From Hymenobacter nivis (GTDB taxonomy: Bacteria > Bacteroidota > Bacteroidia > Cytophagales > Hymenobacteraceae), in contig NZ_CP029145.1 in the NCBI RefSeq assembly GCF_003149515.1, positions 3,410,001 to 3,474,000 of the forward strand: DNA of 64,000 bases, read 5' to 3'. The position numbers and the translations under genes were made by a program. Below the pieces are notes generated by a model. The model was not told the origin of the DNA and ran no database searches. It was given only the letters and a program-made list of their open reading frames with translations. Below, piece by piece: positions 17,114-26,100 of this stretch (position 1 is the first letter of the stretch; every line of letters begins with the position of its first letter).

Positions 17114-18487
17114 ATGCTGATTCGCAATAAGCTGATGCTGCGCTTTACGCTGGTGGTGCTGGCCATTCAGGTCAGCTTTTCGGCGTTCATTTATTACTTC
17201 AACGCCAGCACACGGGCGCAGCGTTTTGAGCACCGGCTGGGCACCAGCGCCACGCTGGCGGCGCGGCTGCTCATTCGGCCGGGCAAACTCGCAACCGGGC
17301 AGCTGGGCAGCCTGCGCCGCCGCGACCTGCTGACGCTGCCCGATGAGCAAATCAGCATTTATGGGCCGGACGGCGGGTTGCGCTACAGCAGCGCTGACAA
17401 CATTGACCAGGCCCTAAACCGGGCGCGCCTGGGCCCCCTGCAACCGGGCCGGCTGCTGAGCTTCCGGGCCGGGGGGCGACGCGAGGCGGTGAGCCTGAGC
17501 TACGAGCACGACGGCAAGCAGTACACCATTTTTGTGTCGGCCGACGACCAGGTGGGCTGGGCGCGGCAGTACCAGCTGGGCCTGCTGCTGCTGCTGGGCA
17601 ACGTGGGGGCCCTGGCACTCATTATTTTAGCAGGTTGGTACTTCGCGGGCGCAGCGCTGGCTCCGGTGGCGCGCATCAGCCGGCAGGCGGGCCGCATTTC
17701 CGCCACCAATCTGGGCCGGCGGCTGTCGGAAGGCAACGGGCGCGACGAGCTGGCCCAGCTGGCGCGGGCCTTCAACACCATGCTGGCCGGGCTGGAGCAG
17801 GCGTTTGAGTCGCAGCGGAGCTTCCTGGCCCACGCCTCGCACGAACTGCGCACACCCCTCACTACCCTCACCGGCACCCTCGAAACGGCCCTGGCCTACG
17901 ACGCCACCCTGCCCGACGCCCGCGAGAGCCTGGCCCACTCGCTCGATGCCGCCCGCCACCTGCAGGGCCTCACCAACAGCCTGCTGGCCCTGGCCAAGGC
18001 CGACGGCACGCTGCCACCCTTTGGGCCAGTTCGGCTGGATGAGTGCTTGGGCCAGGCCCTGGATTTTACCCGCGCCAAGTACCCCGGCCGCGAGTTTCGC
18101 CTGGCGTTTGGCACTTTGCCGGCGGCCGAGGCCGACGTATTCATGTTGCCCGGCAACGCCGAGCTGCTCACCACGGCCCTGCTCAACCTGCTCGACAACG
18201 CCGCTAAGTACTCGGCCGGCCCCGTACTGGCCGAGCTGGCCTACGAGGGCCCCACCACCCTGCGCGTGCGCGTCAGCGATGCCGGCCCCGGCCTCAGCCC
18301 CGATGAGCTGAGCCACATCTACGAGCCGCTGTACCGCGCTGCCGGGGCCATGGGCCGCCCCGGCTACGGCCTCGGCCTGCCCCTTACCCAGCGCATCGTG
18401 CGCCGCCACGAAGGCCGGCTGGAGCTGACTTCGGCCGTGGGCCAGGGTACTACGGCCACGGTGTGGCTGCCGGCGTCGCCGGTATAA
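17114..18487 (+). CDS. Sensor histidine kinase of the efflux locus
   Basis: 457 residues: a transmembrane helix at about 10-30, a periplasmic sensor region at about 31-152, a second helix at about 154-180, a HAMP linker to about 235, the HisKA box HASHELRTPL with phospho-His243, and a HATPase domain with N box LLNLLDNAAKYS, G1 SDAGPGLS and G2 GYGLGLPL. It is complete and should be active. The sensor region is small and has no recognised ligand fold; copper, silver or drug stress are possible inputs by analogy with CusS-type kinases. Confidence 0.92.
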   Translation: MLIRNKLMLRFTLVVLAIQVSFSAFIYYFNASTRAQRFEHRLGTSATLAARLLIRPGKLATGQLGSLRRRDLLTLPDEQISIYGPDGGLRYSSADNIDQALNRARLGPLQPGRLLSFRAGGRREAVSLSYEHDGKQYTIFVSADDQVGWARQYQLGLLLLLGNVGALALIILAGWYFAGAALAPVARISRQAGRISATNLGRRLSEGNGRDELAQLARAFNTMLAGLEQAFESQRSFLAHASHELRTPLTTLTGTLETALAYDATLPDARESLAHSLDAARHLQGLTNSLLALAKADGTLPPFGPVRLDECLGQALDFTRAKYPGREFRLAFGTLPAAEADVFMLPGNAELLTTALLNLLDNAAKYSAGPVLAELAYEGPTTLRVRVSDAGPGLSPDELSHIYEPLYRAAGAMGRPGYGLGLPLTQRIVRRHEGRLELTSAVGQGTTATVWLPASPV

Positions 18488-18536
18488 GGGGGGTAGACAC
18501 GGAGCTGTTTCGTTCTGGCGCGTCGCCCTCCGCGAG

Positions 18537-18660
18537 CGCCTCACCCCCCAGCCCCCTTTCCGAAAAGGAGAGGGGGAAATAGCTCTAATAGTTAGCTTTA
18601 TCTAGGACTAAAAACTAGTCCCCGTTCTCCTTTTCGGAGAAGGGGCTATGGGATGAGGCG
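18537..18660. repeat. Palindromic repeat family B, copy 1
   Basis: Ends CGCCTCA and TGAGGCG bound two internal hairpins, CCCCCTTTCCGAAAAGGAGA to the left and TCTCCTTTTCGGAGAAGGGG to the right. The same words occur at 23635-23806. It fills much of the gap between the kinase gene and the efflux genes. Confidence 0.65.
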
Positions 18661-18768
18661 CACACGGGTGACAATTCACTCCGTTTTCATCTTTTCTAAT
18701 GCGGTTCTCATACCGTTTTAATGTCGCGGGGGGTGCTTTGTGGGCAGTTGCCACTGCCCCGATTACTC

Positions 18769-19038
18769 ATGCCTACTCCCTTTCGGCCGTTGAATTTCCT
18801 GGCTTTGCTGCTGGCGGGGGCCCTGGCTTTGTCGCTGGCACTCAATGGTTTTTTGCTATATAGCCGCGCCCCGGCGACGGTCGACTACGAAGACCTTCAG
18901 GAAACCGAAGCCGACCTGCGCCTCACGCAGCGGCTGCTGACCCGCTGCCAGGCCGACCACCAGCAGCAAGATAGCCTGCTGGCGCTGCGGCCCGCGCTGC
19001 CGGCCATTTTGCCCACCGCTACTACCTCGACCCAGTAA
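18769..19038 (+). CDS. Small single-pass membrane protein with coiled coil
   Basis: 89 residues from the ATG at 18769 (an in-frame ATG at 18721 gives 16 more residues with no benefit). One membrane helix at about 8-30 (FLALLLAGALALSLALNGFL) is followed by an acidic helical stretch, ETEADLRLTQRLLTRCQADH, that should form a short coiled coil outside the membrane. It has one cysteine. It lies 38 bases before the RND adaptor gene, so it is probably co-transcribed and may be an accessory subunit. I recognise no family. Confidence 0.65.
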   Translation: MPTPFRPLNFLALLLAGALALSLALNGFLLYSRAPATVDYEDLQETEADLRLTQRLLTRCQADHQQQDSLLALRPALPAILPTATTSTQ

Positions 19039-19076
19039 CCAGCCGAAATCTTTTCGCTTGCTCATTTTTTACCCCC

Positions 19077-20234
19077 ATGAATTTCTTGTTTCGCCGCGCC
19101 TTCTTTCGCCCATTCACGCTAGCTGCTACGGCGGGCCTGCTGGCCGCCGGCCTTAGCGGCTGCTCGGCCAGGGCCGAAAAAGACACGGCCGAGGCCCCGC
19201 CCGTTGTGCCGGTGGTGACGCTGAAAATCTCCAGCCAGGAGCTGCACCGCGACTACGTAGCCGACGTGCAGGCCGTGCGCAACGTGGAGGTGCGGGCCCA
19301 GGTGGCGGGTTTTCTGGAGCACATTTACGTGGAAGAAGGCAAGCCCGTGAAGAAGGGCCAGCTGCTGTTCCGCCTCAATGCCAGCGCCTACCAGAACAAA
19401 CTGGCCCAGGCCCGCGCCGTCGTGGCCAGCGCCCAGGCCCAGGCCGCCGCCGTGCGCGTAGAGCGCGACCGCGTGCGCCTACTGGTGGATAAAAACGTGA
19501 TTGCCAAGTCGGAGCTGGCCCTTTCGGATAGCAAGGTCAACGATGCGCAGGCCCAGATTGCGGCCGCCCGCGCCGGCGAGGCCGCCGCCCGCCTCAGCCT
19601 GAGCTACACGCTGGTGCGCGCACCCTTTGATGGGGTTATTGACCGCATTCCGCTCAAAATGGGTAGTGTGGTGCAAGAAGGCACCCTGCTTACCACGGTG
19701 TCGGACCTGAGCTCTGTGTTTGCCTACTTCGACGTGGCCGAGGGCAGCTACATGGACTACAACAAGGCTAAGAAGCTACATCCCGAGCTACACCCTGATT
19801 CTGTGCATCTTACCCTGGCTAACGGCGACGTGTACCCCCTCACCGGCCACATCGAAACGGCGGAGAGCGAGTTCAACCCCAACACCGGCTCAATTGCCCT
19901 CAAGGCCCGCTTTGCCAACCCGCAGCGGCTACTGAAGCACGGGGCCTCGGGCAAGGTGCGCATTACCAGCGAGCTGCCCACGGCGCTGCTGCTGCCGCAA
20001 AAGGCCGTGTTTGAGGTGCAGGACAAAAACTACGTGTACGTGGTGGACCAGAGCGGCCTGATCCACACCCGCAACTTCGTACCGCAGGCCCGCATAGGCG
20101 ACAGCTACGTGGTGAAGGAGGGCCTTAAGCCCGGCGAGCGTGTGGTGTACGAGGGGGCCCCCGAGCTGCGCGACGGCCAGCTTATCCGGGCCAAAGCCGT
20201 GCTCCTGGACTCGGCGGCCGTGGCCGCGCAATAG
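19077..20234 (+). CDS. RND efflux periplasmic adaptor (membrane fusion protein)
   Basis: 385 residues with a lipoprotein signal (lipobox LSGC near 26-29). It follows the AcrA/MexE plan: a barrel-sandwich half (VEVRAQVAGFLEHIYVEEGK), an alpha-hairpin of Ala/Gln heptads at about 105-180, the second sandwich half (YTLVRAPFDGVIDRIPLKMG), a beta-barrel and a membrane-proximal domain. It bridges the inner-membrane pump and outer-membrane channel encoded next. A palindromic repeat sits between it and the pump gene, which could set different expression levels. Confidence 0.94.
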   Translation: MNFLFRRAFFRPFTLAATAGLLAAGLSGCSARAEKDTAEAPPVVPVVTLKISSQELHRDYVADVQAVRNVEVRAQVAGFLEHIYVEEGKPVKKGQLLFRLNASAYQNKLAQARAVVASAQAQAAAVRVERDRVRLLVDKNVIAKSELALSDSKVNDAQAQIAAARAGEAAARLSLSYTLVRAPFDGVIDRIPLKMGSVVQEGTLLTTVSDLSSVFAYFDVAEGSYMDYNKAKKLHPELHPDSVHLTLANGDVYPLTGHIETAESEFNPNTGSIALKARFANPQRLLKHGASGKVRITSELPTALLLPQKAVFEVQDKNYVYVVDQSGLIHTRNFVPQARIGDSYVVKEGLKPGERVVYEGAPELRDGQLIRAKAVLLDSAAVAAQ

Positions 20235-20268
20235 CGTACTTGAGCAGCAGCACTTGGCTAAGCTAAAA

Positions 20269-20386
20269 GACCGTCATGCTCATCTGGCGTCCGCTTATCG
20301 AAGCATCTCTACCGCTTGGTTGCGACGATTGAGTTACTACTGCGACAGAGATGCTTCGACAAGCGGACGCCAGATAAGCAAGACAG
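20269..20386. repeat. Dispersed palindromic repeat, family A, long variant
   Basis: Left arm CCGTCATGCTCATCTGGCGT continues to CGAAGCATCTCTACCGC; right arm CAGAGATGCTTCGACAAGCG continues to CGCCAGATAAGC. It lies inside the efflux operon between the adaptor and pump genes, so the mRNA should fold here. Confidence 0.75.
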
Positions 20387-20426
20387 CCTATTCGGCTTAA
20401 TCTTTTGATTATAATTCAGTTAATTC

Positions 20427-23400
20427 ATGTTCGATATTTTCATTCGCCGGCCCATCTTGTCGCTGGTTATCTCTGTGTTTCTGGTGCTGCTGGGCGGGCT
20501 GGCGCTGTTTACGCTGCCCATCACGCAGTTTCCGGACATTGTGCCGCCCTCGGTGATTGTGACGGCCAAGTACACGGGCGCCAACGCCGAGGTGTGCGCC
20601 AAGGCCGTGGCCACGCCCCTGGAGCGCGCCATCAACGGCGTGCCCGGCATGACCTATATGTCGTCGGTGAGCAGCAACAACGGCGTGACGCTCATCACGA
20701 TATTCTTCGAAGTGGGCACCGACCCCGACCTGGCGGCCGTGGGCGTGCAAAACCGCGTGACGACCATTCTGGACGAGCTGCCCGAGGAGGTTATCAAGGC
20801 CGGCGTGACGACGGAGAAGGAGGTAAACTCGATGCTGCTCTACCTCAACATCACGAGTGATGACAAGGATGTGGGCGAGAAGTTTATCTATAACTTCGCC
20901 GATATCAACGTATTGCAGGAGCTAAAGCGCATCAACGGCGTGGGCTTTGCCGAGATTATGGGCTCGCGCGAGTACTCGATGCGTGTCTGGCTCAAGCCCG
21001 ACCGCATGATGGCCTACGAGGTGGGCACCGACGAGGTAGTGCAGGCCATTCGGGCCCAGAACGTGGAGGCGGCCCCTGGCAAGGCGGGCGAAAGCTCGGG
21101 CGCGGGCCAGGCCCAGGCCATGCAGTACGTGCTGCGCTACACGGGCAAGCTGTTTGAGCCCGACCAGTACCGCAACATCGTGATTCGAGCCAACCCCGAC
21201 GGCTCGGTGCTGCGCCTTAAAGAGGTGGCTGATATTGAGTTCGGTTCGCTTACCTACGGCATGTCGTCGAAAACCGACGGGCAGCCCTCGGCGGCTATTA
21301 TGCTGAAGCAGCGGCCGGGCTCCAACGCCAGCGAGGTAATTGCGGGCGTAAAAGCCCGCATGGCCGAGCTGCAAAAAAGCAACTTCCCGCCCGGCATGAA
21401 GTACAGCATCGCCTACGATGTGTCGCGCTTTCTCGATGCCAGCATTCACGAGGTGCTGCGCACGCTGCTGGAGGCTTTTATATTGGTATTTGTGGTGGTG
21501 TACCTGTTTTTACAGGATTTCCGCTCCACGCTCATTCCGGCGCTGGCCGTGCCGGTGGCCCTCATTGGGGCGCTGTTTTTTATGAAGCTCTTCGGCTTCA
21601 GCATCAACCTGCTCACGCTCTTCGCGCTGGTGCTGGCCATCGGCATCGTGGTCGATGACGCCATTGTGGTGGTGGAGGCCGTGCACGCCAACATGCAAAC
21701 CAAGCACCTGCCACCGCGGGCGGCCACGTTTGCGGCGATGCACGAAATCAGTAGCTCGCTGATTGCCATTACCTTAGTTATGGCGTCGGTGTTCATTCCG
21801 GTCTCGTTTATGGACGGGCCGGTGGGTGTGTTCTACCGGCAGTTTTCGCTCACGCTGGCCATTGCCATCGTTATTTCGGGGGTCAATGCCTTGACGCTCA
21901 CGCCGGCCCTTTGCGCGCTACTGCTGCGCCACGATGCCAGCGAGGCGGGCCAGGGCAAGGGGCTGAAGGCGCGCTTTTTTGGAGCCTTCAACCGAAAGTT
22001 TGAGGCCCTTACCAACCGCTACGAGCACCTGCTGGGCCGCACCGTGATGCGGCGCGCGCTCACGCTGGGCGTACTGGCGGCCTTCGCGGCGGGCACCTGG
22101 GGCGTGAGCCGGGTGCTGCCCTCGGGCTTTATCCCGACCGAGGACCAGGGCATGATTTACGTGAACGTGACGACCCCCGCCGGGGCTACCGTGGAGCGCA
22201 CCGAGGCCGTAATGGCCCAGGTGCAGCGCATTGCCCAGAAACTGGGCCCCGTAGAGTCGGTGTCGACGCTGGCCGGCTACAGCCTCATCAGTGAGGTGGC
22301 GGGCAGCAGCTACGGCATGGCCATGATTAACCTCAAGCCCTGGGACCAGCGCAAGCAGTCGGTACCCGAGCTGATTCAGGAGCTGGAAGCCAAGACCAAG
22401 GGCATTGCCGATGCCGACATTCAGTTTCTGCCCCCGCCCACGGTGCCGGGCTTCGGCAACAGCAGCGGCTTCGAGCTGCGCCTGCTCGACAAGTCGGGCA
22501 CCGGCGACTTGCAGAAGACTGCCGCGGCCTCCAAAACCTTTCTGGCGGCGCTGGATAAATCGCCGGCCATCAGCGGGGCTTTCACGGGCTTCGACCCCAA
22601 CTTTCCGCAGTACCTCATTCACGTGGACCAGGACATGGCCGCCAAAAAGGGCGTGACCGTGGACCAGGCCATGAGCACCCTGCAAACGCTGCTGGGCAGC
22701 TACTACGCCAGCAACTTCATCCGCTTTGGGCAGATGTACAAGGTGATGGTGCAGGCCGGCCCGCAGTACCGCAGCCGGCCCGACGACCTGCTGGCCCTGC
22801 ACGTGAAAAACAACCGCGGCGAGCTGGTACCGTTCTCGACTTTCGTGCGCCTGGAGCGCGTGTTTGGCCCCGACCAGCTCACGCGCTACAACATGTACAA
22901 CTCGGCCATGATAACCGGCGATGCGGCCCCCGGCTATAGCTCGGGCCAGGCTATCGAGGCCATTAAGGCGGTAGCCGCCAAGACATTGCCCAAGGGCTTC
23001 ACCTACGAGTGGAGCGGCATGACGCGCGAGCAAATCCTGAGCGGCGACCAGGCACTGTACGTGTTCGGCATCGTGCTGATATTCGTTTACTTGCTGCTGG
23101 CCGCGCAGTACGAAAGCCTGCTGCTGCCGCTGCCTGTGCTGCTGAGCCTGCCCACCGGCATCTTCGGGGCCTTCCTGGCACTAAAGCTGTTGGGCCTGGA
23201 AAACAACATTTACGCGCAGGTGGCGCTGGTCATGCTCATCGGCCTGCTGGGCAAAAACGCCATTCTCATCATCGAGTTTGCCGAGCAGCGCCGCCGCGCC
23301 GGGGCCACCGTGGTGGAGGCCGCCATTCAGGGGGCCGTAGCCCGCCTGCGGCCCATTCTGATGACCTCGTTTGCCTTCATCTCGGGGCTCATTCCGCTGG

Positions 23401-23618
23401 TTATCGCCAGTGGGGCCGGCGCCCTGGGTAACCGCTCTATTGGCACGGCGGCGGCGGGCGGCATGCTGCTGGGCACGGTGTTCGGCCTGGTGCTTATTCC
23501 GGGCCTCTACGTGCTGTTTGCCAGCTTCGAGAAGGTAAAAAACCTGGACTCGAATGAGGACGACGAAGTGCCAGTGCCCACAGAGCCGGCGGCAACGCCG
23601 GAGCTGGTGGCGCATTAA
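20427..23618 (+). CDS. RND efflux pump, HAE1 family (AcrB/MexF-like)
   Basis: 1063 residues, the normal length. Twelve membrane helices flank two large periplasmic loops. The N-terminus FIRRPILSLVISVFLVLLGG and the pore region FPDIVPPSVIVTAKYTGANA are typical. Proton-relay aspartates Asp410-Asp411 lie in helix 4 (VVDDAIVVVEAV), and helices 10-12 include GKNAILIIEFAEQRR. It exports hydrophobic drugs, dyes or detergents from the inner membrane and periplasm, driven by protons, as a trimer with the adaptor and the outer-membrane channel. All key residues are present. Confidence 0.96.
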   Translation: MFDIFIRRPILSLVISVFLVLLGGLALFTLPITQFPDIVPPSVIVTAKYTGANAEVCAKAVATPLERAINGVPGMTYMSSVSSNNGVTLITIFFEVGTDPDLAAVGVQNRVTTILDELPEEVIKAGVTTEKEVNSMLLYLNITSDDKDVGEKFIYNFADINVLQELKRINGVGFAEIMGSREYSMRVWLKPDRMMAYEVGTDEVVQAIRAQNVEAAPGKAGESSGAGQAQAMQYVLRYTGKLFEPDQYRNIVIRANPDGSVLRLKEVADIEFGSLTYGMSSKTDGQPSAAIMLKQRPGSNASEVIAGVKARMAELQKSNFPPGMKYSIAYDVSRFLDASIHEVLRTLLEAFILVFVVVYLFLQDFRSTLIPALAVPVALIGALFFMKLFGFSINLLTLFALVLAIGIVVDDAIVVVEAVHANMQTKHLPPRAATFAAMHEISSSLIAITLVMASVFIPVSFMDGPVGVFYRQFSLTLAIAIVISGVNALTLTPALCALLLRHDASEAGQGKGLKARFFGAFNRKFEALTNRYEHLLGRTVMRRALTLGVLAAFAAGTWGVSRVLPSGFIPTEDQGMIYVNVTTPAGATVERTEAVMAQVQRIAQKLGPVESVSTLAGYSLISEVAGSSYGMAMINLKPWDQRKQSVPELIQELEAKTKGIADADIQFLPPPTVPGFGNSSGFELRLLDKSGTGDLQKTAAASKTFLAALDKSPAISGAFTGFDPNFPQYLIHVDQDMAAKKGVTVDQAMSTLQTLLGSYYASNFIRFGQMYKVMVQAGPQYRSRPDDLLALHVKNNRGELVPFSTFVRLERVFGPDQLTRYNMYNSAMITGDAAPGYSSGQAIEAIKAVAAKTLPKGFTYEWSGMTREQILSGDQALYVFGIVLIFVYLLLAAQYESLLLPLPVLLSLPTGIFGAFLALKLLGLENNIYAQVALVMLIGLLGKNAILIIEFAEQRRRAGATVVEAAIQGAVARLRPILMTSFAFISGLIPLVIASGAGALGNRSIGTAAAGGMLLGTVFGLVLIPGLYVLFASFEKVKNLDSNEDDEVPVPTEPAATPELVAH

Positions 23619-23634
23619 GGCATTGTTCAACAAA

Positions 23635-23806
23635 GCGCCTCATCCCCCGGCCCCCTCTCCGAAAAGGAGAGGGGGGAGCCGAACGATAGCAGATAATCAG
23701 TAATCAATTGGTTATCAAAATTTTATAAAAAACACGTGTCGCTCCGCCGTGGCCCCCCCTCTCCTTTTCGGAGAGGGGGCCGGCCCCAAAGGGGTCCCGT
23801 GAGGCG
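23635..23806. repeat. Palindromic repeat family B, copy 2
   Basis: GCGCCTCATCCCCC and GGCCCCCTCTCCGAAAAGGA at the left mirror TCTCCTTTTCGGAGAGGGGG and GTGAGGCG at the right, about 80 bases apart. It lies between pump and channel genes. An internal CAATTGGTTATC word recalls the 38-bp palindrome at 27029. Confidence 0.6.
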
Positions 23807-23828
23807 TCCCGCCAGCACGAAAAAACCC

Positions 23829-25274
23829 ATGCGCTTTCTCGCTTCTATAGCTTCCAGCTTCCTCCTCCTAAGCCTGGCCGCCGGCTGCCGCGTAGCCGCG
23901 CCCGCCGGCCCGGCCACCAGCCCCGACGCCCCCAAGTCCTTCACCCAGGTGCCCCTCACCGATACCATCAGCATCGGGGCCACGCCGTGGCGGCAGTTTT
24001 TCCAGGACCCCGCCCTGGCGGGGCTCATCGACACGGCGCTGCGGCAAAACCTCGATTTGCGGGTGGCCGTGCAGCGCGTGGAGATATTCCAGGCGCAGTA
24101 CCTGGCGCGGCGTGGGGCCCTATTTCCGTCGGTCATGGCCGGGGGCTCGGCGGGCCTCGACCGCTACGGCAAGTACACCATGACGGGCGTGGGCAACTAC
24201 GACACCAACCTCTCGCAGAACATCGACGGCAACCAGCGCATCGCCACCGGCCTCACGCCCGATTATTTCGTGGGCCTGCGCAGCTCATGGGAAATCGATA
24301 TCTGGGGCAAGCTGCGCAGCCGCCGCAAGGCCGCCTACCTGCGCGTGCTGGGCTCGGAGCAGGGTCGCAACCTGGTAATTACCAACGTAGTAGCCGACGT
24401 GGCGCGGGCCTACTACGAGCTCTTAACCCTTGATAACCAGCTGGCTACACTGGAGCGCAACGCCCGCTTTCAGCAGGATGGCTTGGCGCTGATTCGCATT
24501 CAGAAGCAGGCCGGCCGGGTTACCGAGCTGGCCGTGCAGCAGTTTGCTGCCCAGGCCTTGCGCACCGAAAGCCTGGCCTACGGCACCCGCCAGCGCATTA
24601 CCGAAACCGAAACCAGCCTCAACCAGCTGTTGGGCCGCTACCCGCAGCCCATTGGCCGGGGCCCCGCGCTGCCCAACCAGCAGGGCCTGCCCACCCGCCT
24701 CGGGGCCGGCCTGCCCGCCACGGCCCTGCTGCGCCGCCCCGACGTGCGCCAGGCCGAGCTGGAGCTGCGCGCCACCAGCGCCGACGTGGATGCCGCCCGC
24801 GCCGCCTTTTTGCCCAGTCTCACCCTCACGCCCTACCTGGGCCTCAACGCTTTCCGGGCCAACCTACTGCTCGACGCCGGCTCCGTAACCTACGGCGTGC
24901 TCGGGGGCCTGGCGGGCCCCATCCTCAACCGCGCGCAGTACCGGGCCGATTTCCGCCAGGCCGTGGCCAACAACTACGAGGGCTACTACCGCTACCAACA
25001 GGCCCTGCAATCGGGCTTTCGCGAAGTGGTAGTGGGCCTGCAAGGCCTCGAAAACTACCGCGCCGTAGCTGACCTCCGCGCCCGCGAGGTAGCCCAGCTG
25101 CAAAGCGCCGTGGCTACCTCCAACGAGCTGTTCGTTGCCGGCTATGCCACTTACTTAGAAGTAATTACCGCCCAGCGCAGCGTGCTCGAAGCCGAGTTGA
25201 GCCTCGCCGATGCGCGCCAGGCCCAACTGCTACAAAGCGTGAATTTATACCGGGCCCTGGGCGGCGGCTGGTAG
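23829..25274 (+). CDS. Outer-membrane efflux channel lipoprotein (OprM/NodT type)
   Basis: 481 residues from the ATG at 23829; the frame opens earlier inside the repeat, but this start gives a lipoprotein signal with lipobox LAAGC. Two repeated TolC-type halves are seen, each with strand and long coiled-coil pieces (WRQFFQDPALAGLIDTALRQ, later LLRRPDVRQAELELRATSAD, which is diagnostic of the OprM family). As a trimer it forms the outer-membrane exit duct for the pump. It is the last gene of the efflux locus. Confidence 0.94.
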   Translation: MRFLASIASSFLLLSLAAGCRVAAPAGPATSPDAPKSFTQVPLTDTISIGATPWRQFFQDPALAGLIDTALRQNLDLRVAVQRVEIFQAQYLARRGALFPSVMAGGSAGLDRYGKYTMTGVGNYDTNLSQNIDGNQRIATGLTPDYFVGLRSSWEIDIWGKLRSRRKAAYLRVLGSEQGRNLVITNVVADVARAYYELLTLDNQLATLERNARFQQDGLALIRIQKQAGRVTELAVQQFAAQALRTESLAYGTRQRITETETSLNQLLGRYPQPIGRGPALPNQQGLPTRLGAGLPATALLRRPDVRQAELELRATSADVDAARAAFLPSLTLTPYLGLNAFRANLLLDAGSVTYGVLGGLAGPILNRAQYRADFRQAVANNYEGYYRYQQALQSGFREVVVGLQGLENYRAVADLRAREVAQLQSAVATSNELFVAGYATYLEVITAQRSVLEAELSLADARQAQLLQSVNLYRALGGGW

Positions 25275-25370
25275 TAGGGGCCCCAGCCTCGTGGGCCAAT
25301 AAACCGGAGCCGGGCGACACCAATTCGCCTGGCTTTTTGTTCATAGCCCTCACGCCCGACGCCCTTCCTG

Positions 25371-25982
25371 ATGCCCATCACCTCCGCTCCCGTTCTTACC
25401 GCCGACCAACTGGCCACCGGCCTCACTTATGCTGCCTACCGCCAGCACATCACCGCGGTACTGGCCGCCCAGGGCCCCGACCCGCAGCTGGCCAAAATGC
25501 TGCCCCACTACCAAGAGGGCGAGGCCCGCATGAACGCCCTGGCCCCCACGGTGGCCGTACTACCCGAGCTGCAAGCGGCGCTGCAACGCATTACGCAACA
25601 ATACGTTTGGGTGGTCATCACAGAAGGCTGGTGCGGCGATGCGGCCCAGCTCGTGCCCGTGATGGAAGCCGTGGCCCAGGCCAGCAACGGCCGCCTCACC
25701 ACCCGCTATTTCCTGCGCGACGCTAACCCCGACCTCATTGACCGCTACCTCACCAACGGCGGCCGCGCCATCCCGATGACCGTCGTGCTCCACGCCGACT
25801 CGCTCGCCGAAGCCGCTGTGTGGGGCCCCCGCCCGGCCCCGGCCCAAACCCTGTTCCAAGACCTTAAGGCCAGCCAAACACCCTTCCCCGAGCTGGCCGC
25901 CCAGCTCCACGGCTGGTACGCCCACGACGCCACCCGCACCACCCAGCACGAGCTGTTAGACTTAGTGCAAAAGCTAGCCTAG
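25371..25982 (+). CDS. Thioredoxin-like protein with a single active-site cysteine
   Basis: 203 residues. The N-terminal 75 residues are helical; a thioredoxin fold follows with VVITEGWCGDAAQLVPVM in the active-site position near residue 85 and a cis-proline candidate in RAIPMTVVL. The usual WCxxC is WCGDA, so the resolving cysteine is absent. This form is normal for the Bacteroidota Thioredoxin_9-type family, whose role is unknown; a disulfide reductase cycle is unlikely. No signal peptide is present, so it is cytoplasmic. A terminator follows. Confidence 0.85.
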   Translation: MPITSAPVLTADQLATGLTYAAYRQHITAVLAAQGPDPQLAKMLPHYQEGEARMNALAPTVAVLPELQAALQRITQQYVWVVITEGWCGDAAQLVPVMEAVAQASNGRLTTRYFLRDANPDLIDRYLTNGGRAIPMTVVLHADSLAEAAVWGPRPAPAQTLFQDLKASQTPFPELAAQLHGWYAHDATRTTQHELLDLVQKLA

Positions 25983-26040
25983 GGCCCCGGGACCTAACCG
26001 ACCTGGACCTGTACCTAGTCAGACCAATCTTGCTAAACCA

Positions 26041-26076
26041 AAAAAAAGCCGCTCCCTGCACAGGGAACGGCTTTCT
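26041..26076. terminator. Bidirectional terminator
   Basis: AAAGCCGCTCCCTG pairs (one mismatch) with AGGGAACGGCTTTC around a short loop, flanked by A7 and a T-rich tail. It separates the convergent thioredoxin-like and DUF4382 genes. Confidence 0.8.
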
Positions 26077-26100
26077 TTGGTTTAAGGTATATTCAAGCAA

